Source: CAJPSE01 sp963514535
GTDB lineage: Bacteria; Synergistota; Synergistia; Synergistales; Aminobacteriaceae
Length of the DNA stretch: 16,649 nt
Assembly (NCBI GenBank): GCA_963514535.1
Contig: CAUPUB010000046.1
Coordinates: forward strand, 1-16,649
Reading direction: 5' to 3'
Part shown: one piece after another, positions 13,357 to 16,649 of the stretch
Layout of the letters: each line of letters opens with the position of its first letter
Position numbering within the stretch: position 1 is the stretch's first letter
Made by a program: the position numbers and the translations under genes
Notes under the pieces: model-generated
Seen by the model: the letters and a program-made list of their open reading frames with translations, nothing else
What the model was told of the DNA's origin: nothing
Database searches by the model: none

Positions 13357-14181
13357 TTGAGCTGGACTCAGCCCGTAGTGCAAAACGTCTTTTCCGTGGA
13401 TCTGGAAGATTGGTTTTGCGTCGCCAACATGGAACCCCTCTTTCCTCGCGAGGCCTGGGATGCGATGCCGCTGCGGCTGGAACGGCCGGTTGAGCTCCTG
13501 CTTGGCCTTCTGGATTGCGTTGGTGTCCAGGCCACTTTTTTTGTCTTGGGATGGATTGCAGAACGGCTTCCGGGTTTGATCCTGCGTATTCGCGCTGCAG
13601 GTCACGAAATTGCCCTGCACGGTTACGCCCATAAGAGACTGACGGGCATGACCAGGGCAGAGTTCGAGGCGGATCTCGACCGGGCCATCGCGGCCGTGTC
13701 CGAAGTCGTGCCGCGGGAGGCCCTGAGTGGCTATAGAGCACCTTCCTTCACAATTATGAAACGGACTTCCTGGGCTTTGGATGTTCTGGCCTCCCGGGGA
13801 TTGCGCTATGATGCCTCCGTCTTCCCCTCGTCCGGGCATCCGGACTATGGTTGGCCCGGCTTCCGAGCCGACCCTCACCGTCTGCCCAATGGACTGGTCG
13901 AACTGCCCATGACGCCCGGGACGGGCGGCGGATATTTTCGGCTGTTTCCCTATGCGTGGACGCGGCGGCTGATTCGTCGGCTCAATGCCCGGGGCCGTCC
14001 GGCGGTCTTCTATATCCATCCCTGGGAGCTCGATCCGGATCAGCCTCGGATGAAGCTGCCGCCTCTGAAACGTTTTCGCCATTACGTCAATTTGAAACAC
14101 ACCGCGCCGCGACTGAGGCGCCTTTTGTCCGACTTTCGCTTTGGGACGGCTGGGGGTATCCTGGATGACTATGGACTCTGA
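13357..14181 (+). CDS. Polysaccharide deacetylase, PEP-CTERM/exosortase-locus type (NodB fold, DUF3473-like)
   Basis: This 274-aa carbohydrate esterase family 4 enzyme is expected to remove N-acetyl groups from an exopolysaccharide. It has FSVDLEDWF at 12-20 (motif 1 acids D15 and D18), TFFVLGWIAER at 60-70, HEIALHGYAHK at 83-93 (metal ligands H88 and H92), GYRAPSF at 125-131 and FYIHPWELDPDQPR at 218-231. The exact wording of the first, fourth and last motifs is that of deacetylases encoded in XrtA/PEP-CTERM exopolysaccharide loci, not of chitin or peptidoglycan deacetylases. There is no signal peptide, as usual for that subgroup. TTG 13357 is chosen: GGAGG ends eight bases upstream inside the preceding gene's end. 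It overlaps the next gene by 17 nt. Confidence 0.88.
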   Translation: MSWTQPVVQNVFSVDLEDWFCVANMEPLFPREAWDAMPLRLERPVELLLGLLDCVGVQATFFVLGWIAERLPGLILRIRAAGHEIALHGYAHKRLTGMTRAEFEADLDRAIAAVSEVVPREALSGYRAPSFTIMKRTSWALDVLASRGLRYDASVFPSSGHPDYGWPGFRADPHRLPNGLVELPMTPGTGGGYFRLFPYAWTRRLIRRLNARGRPAVFYIHPWELDPDQPRMKLPPLKRFRHYVNLKHTAPRLRRLLSDFRFGTAGGILDDYGL

Positions 14182-14803
14182 GCACTATTGGTCGCGGGAA
14201 GCGGAGCGCTTTGACCGCATCTACGCGGCCGGCGAAGGCAAGGTCCGTGGCACACTGAACAAGCTGATGCGAGGGGATATGGAGGGCCGTTTTCGCTTTG
14301 CGCTGCGTCACGCTCTGGAGACGCCGAGTCCTGAGGTTCTGGATGTGGGCTGTGGAACGGGCGTTTATACCGCGGCGCTGCTTCGGCACGGTGCGCGTTT
14401 TGTGACGGGCGTCGACCTTTCGGAGCGTATGCTCGACAGGGCTCGGCTGCGCCTTGAGGATTTTTCGGGGCGCTTTGAGCTGATTCGTGGAGATTTTATG
14501 TCCACGGATCTGGATCGGATGTACGACACGATCCTTATCGTTGGGGTTTTTGACTACATTGCCACCCCGTTGCCGTTTCTGCGCCGTGCAGTGGGCTTGA
14601 CGCGAGGAACGGTCATCGCGACTTTTCCGCGGGCAGGGACGTTCCGTGCATGGCTGCGCCGTGCCCGCCTGACTCTCAAAGGCTGCCCGGTCTACTTCCA
14701 GACCCGGTCGGGAATTGAAGCGCTGGCTGCCGATTGTGGGCTTGTCCTGAAAGACTATGAGCTCATTGGCCAGCTACACTGCGTGGTTCTGGAACGGGCA
14801 TGA
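14165..14803 (+). CDS. Class I SAM-dependent methyltransferase
   Basis: This 212-aa Rossmann-fold methyltransferase has motif I VLDVGCGTGVYTAAL at 58-72, the acidic ribose-binding residue in GVDLSERML at about 82-90, and post-motif DTILIVGVFDYI. The cytosolic substrate is unknown; given the operon it is probably a sugar or lipid-linked precursor of the polysaccharide. Its start lies inside the end of the deacetylase gene: ATG 14165 has GGGGG upstream, and ATG 14171 is an alternative two codons later. Its stop overlaps the next gene's start (ATGA at 14800-14803), indicating translational coupling. Confidence 0.85.
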   Translation: MTMDSEHYWSREAERFDRIYAAGEGKVRGTLNKLMRGDMEGRFRFALRHALETPSPEVLDVGCGTGVYTAALLRHGARFVTGVDLSERMLDRARLRLEDFSGRFELIRGDFMSTDLDRMYDTILIVGVFDYIATPLPFLRRAVGLTRGTVIATFPRAGTFRAWLRRARLTLKGCPVYFQTRSGIEALAADCGLVLKDYELIGQLHCVVLERA

Positions 14804-15936
14804 AAATCCTGATGTTCGGCAAGGCCTACTTCCCTCACCTCGGCGGGGTCGAGACGGTGCTGCGTCAGCTTGCGGTGAGGATGAGCGCCCTCGGGCACGA
14901 GGTCGTTGTTTTGTGCTTCGGCGAACGGGATATGGAAGAGATGTTGGAGGGGGTCCGAGTCGTTCGGATTCGCCCGCTTTTGCGCGTCGGAAGCGCGCCG
15001 TTGGGTTGGCGTTGCTATCGGGAGTACCGTCGGCTCTCCGCGTGGGCCGACATGGTGCATTTCCATACCCCTAACCCTATGGGGGAGATCGCCTGCCTTC
15101 TGGCTCCGCCTCATCCGCGGACGATCGTGACCTACCATGGGGATGCCTTTCGTCCACGCACGCTCCTGCCGTACTATGATGTGGTAATGCGTTTGTTTTT
15201 ACGGCGCTGCCGAACCCTGTGCACCACCAGCCCGAACCTGGTTCGTAGTTCTCGTGTACTATCCCGGCTGGGACGCAGCATCTCGGTGATCCCCATCGGT
15301 GTCGATCCGGGACGCTTTTCCTTCCCAACGGAGGAGGCGTTGAGGGTTGCGGAGTCCTTCGTGGAGGGGCTGGGAGCCTTTACGGTGCTTTTTGCCGGGC
15401 GCCTTGTCTATTACAAAGGAGTGGAAACCCTTCTGGAGGCCCTGGCCTCTCTCGAGCATGGAGAGGGGCCTTCGGTTGGGGCACTGATAGTGGGCTCTGG
15501 GCCTCTGGAGCCGGATTTGAAGTGCATGACCGAAGCACACGGAATTTCGGATAGGGTGAGGCGAATCCCTCCTCAGCCCGATGGCGTTTACTCGGCACTT
15601 TTTCGCCGGACAGATTGTTTTGTCCTTCCGTCGCTCTATCCGGTAGAGGCCTTTGGCATCGCGATGCTGGAGGCGATGGCCGCAGGGCTGCCGGTGGTCA
15701 GTACGGAGCTGGGGACAGGGACATCCTGGGTGAACGCAAATGGAGTTACGGGATTGGTGGTTCCCCCTGGGGATGTCGAAGCTCTGGCGGACGCGATCCG
15801 GTGTCTGAGGGACGACTCCGGTAGGCGTCGCCGTATGGGGGACGCCGCACGGCGGAGAGTTGAGGAATTGTTTGGGGAGGAACGCATGATTGCGAGATAT
15901 GTGGCAGAGATGGAGAAAATGTATAATAGCTCATGA
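14800..15936 (+). CDS. GT4 family glycosyltransferase
   Basis: This 378-aa GT-B fold retaining glycosyltransferase builds a cytoplasmic lipid-linked glycan from nucleotide sugars. The N-terminal acceptor domain opens MKILMFGKAYFPHLGGVETV, with VTYHGDAF and VIPIGVDPGRF at the domain junction. The C-terminal donor domain has FAGRLVYYKGVETLLEAL and the EX7E signature, E283 and E291, in VEAFGIAMLEAMAAGLPVV. It resembles mannosyl/glucosyltransferases of exopolysaccharide clusters; donor and acceptor cannot be read from sequence. It starts at the ATGA overlap with the methyltransferase and is the last gene of the operon. No hairpin terminator follows it in the 43 nt before the next gene. Confidence 0.92.
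   Translation: MKILMFGKAYFPHLGGVETVLRQLAVRMSALGHEVVVLCFGERDMEEMLEGVRVVRIRPLLRVGSAPLGWRCYREYRRLSAWADMVHFHTPNPMGEIACLLAPPHPRTIVTYHGDAFRPRTLLPYYDVVMRLFLRRCRTLCTTSPNLVRSSRVLSRLGRSISVIPIGVDPGRFSFPTEEALRVAESFVEGLGAFTVLFAGRLVYYKGVETLLEALASLEHGEGPSVGALIVGSGPLEPDLKCMTEAHGISDRVRRIPPQPDGVYSALFRRTDCFVLPSLYPVEAFGIAMLEAMAAGLPVVSTELGTGTSWVNANGVTGLVVPPGDVEALADAIRCLRDDSGRRRRMGDAARRRVEELFGEERMIARYVAEMEKMYNSS
15922..15927 (+). promoter_or_regulatory. Perfect -10 box inside the glycosyltransferase 3' end
   Basis: TATAAT at 15922-15927 lies about 53 nt before the ATG of the AAA-ATPase-like gene, so a transcript could begin near 15934. No good -35 box is seen at the proper distance (ATGTGG at 15899), so this is a weak promoter candidate. 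Confidence 0.3.
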
Positions 15937-15979
15937 AATCTCATAAAAGTGTGCCGGGAGTACTCAGGAAGGGGGGACA

Positions 15980-16649
15980 ATGATGAGCGCAAAGCTTTTG
16001 AGCCTTCCGATTGGAATCCAGAGTTTCGAATGCCTGCGAAGCATGAGCAAGCTTTATGTGGATAAGACGCGGCACTTGATGAAACTTGTGGAGGAAAATA
16101 CGCGGGTCTTTCTGTCCCGTCCGCGTCGTTTCGGCAAGTCTTTGACGCTCTCGACGCTCGAGGCGATGTTCAGCGGCAAAGCCGACCTGTTCCAAGGACT
16201 GGCCGCCGAGGCGTGGGTTGCGGAGCGTGCGGAACACCCCGTGCCGGTGCTGCGGCTGGATATGAGCACCATAGAGGCGCGGGGAGTCGCGGAGTTCGAG
16301 GCCTCGCTCATGAGGGCGCTGACGAGGAGTGCGGAAAGAGCGGGATTGCAGATCAAGAGCGCTTTTCCGGGTGATGTGCTGCAGGATCTCGTGATCGGGC
16401 TGCACGATGCGTCAGGTCCTGTAGTGGTGTTGATCGACGAGTACGATAAGCCCATTTTGGACAAGATTGGGGTACCTGATGAGGCGGAGGCGATGCGTGG
16501 AGTGCTGCGAGGCTTTTACGCGGTGCTGAAGGGGTGCGACGAGTACCTGCGCTTCGTGATGCTGACGGGCATCTCCAAGTTTAGCAAGACGGGCGTCTTC
16601 TCCGCCATGAACAATCTGAGGGATATCTCTTTGAGCGAAAGGTACGGCG
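15980..16649 (+). CDS. AAA-ATPase-like / PD-(D/E)XK family protein (DUF1703 type), 3' end missing
   Basis: The frame opens at ATG 15980 (AGGAAGGGGGG upstream; ATG 15983 equally possible) and is still open at the window end after 223 codons. It begins LPIGIQSFECLR, then LYVDKTRHLMKLV, a P-loop-like SRPRRFGKSLTLSTLE at 46-61, LDMS at 93-96, a Walker B-like VVVLIDEYDKPIL at 148-160, and FVMLTGISKFSKTGVFSAMN at 192-211. This is the AAA-ATPase-like (PF09820-type) N-terminal half of a family whose C-terminal half is usually a PD-(D/E)XK nuclease domain. Such genes are often multicopy in host-associated bacteria; their function is not established. The nuclease part would be outside the window, so completeness cannot be judged. 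Confidence 0.88.
   Translation, partial: MMSAKLLSLPIGIQSFECLRSMSKLYVDKTRHLMKLVEENTRVFLSRPRRFGKSLTLSTLEAMFSGKADLFQGLAAEAWVAERAEHPVPVLRLDMSTIEARGVAEFEASLMRALTRSAERAGLQIKSAFPGDVLQDLVIGLHDASGPVVVLIDEYDKPILDKIGVPDEAEAMRGVLRGFYAVLKGCDEYLRFVMLTGISKFSKTGVFSAMNNLRDISLSERYG

Noticed and set aside
1..16649. CRISPR arrays, tRNA or rRNA genes, prophage or integrase genes
   Set aside because: No regularly spaced repeats, cloverleaf sequences, rRNA-like sequence or recombinase proteins were seen on either strand.

Overview
The window looks like a chromosomal stretch from a GC-rich diderm of the phylum Synergistetes (Synergistaceae). The best evidence is the protein encoded at 10928-11467, which ends in a Synerg-CTERM-type tail (Gly-rich linker, GGGCS, hydrophobic helix, basic end). 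A spmAB pair in a non-Bacillus gene context, a TrpR-like YerC regulator and an AAA-ATPase-like/DUF1703 gene also fit. Species is not assigned.

Layout. (1) 1-3700 is an accessory, apparently decaying defence/conflict region. It holds the body of a type I restriction HsdR subunit (5' end outside the window), a 50-codon remnant resembling the N-terminus of a CD-NTase-like nucleotidyltransferase, and then an AT-rich island on the minus strand. The island carries the last 42 codons of a broken gene that looks like a polymorphic-toxin C-terminus, coupled with a 1-nt gap to a 210-aa immunity-like gene and followed by an 81-aa immunity-like gene. (2) 3790-5085, minus strand, is a compact encapsulin operon: an encapsulated ferritin (EncFtn) cargo with a C-terminal targeting peptide, then the family 1 encapsulin shell gene. 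(3) 5385-7590, plus strand, is a spmA-spmB-LD-carboxypeptidase operon ending in a rho-independent terminator. (4) 7715-7925 is a roughly 211-bp non-coding element with 14-bp perfect (about 40-bp imperfect) terminal inverted repeats and a strong internal foldback, a MITE-like candidate. It abuts the stop codon of a minus-strand yerC-like regulator that has its own promoter and a pair of 10-bp direct repeats. (5) 8531-10573 is uvrB with a TTG start. (6) 10860-11552 is a monocistronic secreted Synerg-CTERM protein with a promoter and a terminator. (7) 11587-15936 is a four-gene, tightly coupled surface-polysaccharide operon: O-antigen ligase/polymerase-like membrane protein, a polysaccharide deacetylase of the kind found in PEP-CTERM/exosortase loci, a SAM methyltransferase and a GT4 glycosyltransferase. 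(8) 15980 to the end is the start of an AAA-ATPase-like/PD-(D/E)XK family gene cut by the window edge.

How the genes work together. The EncFtn/encapsulin pair should build an iron-oxidising, iron-storing nanocompartment. spmAB-ldcA parallels the Bacillus spmA-spmB-dacB arrangement and suggests a role in murein or the envelope outside sporulation. The Synerg-CTERM protein next to an EPS operon with an exosortase-type deacetylase is reminiscent of PEP-CTERM loci, where surface protein sorting and polysaccharide export are linked. No sorting protease is visible in this window.
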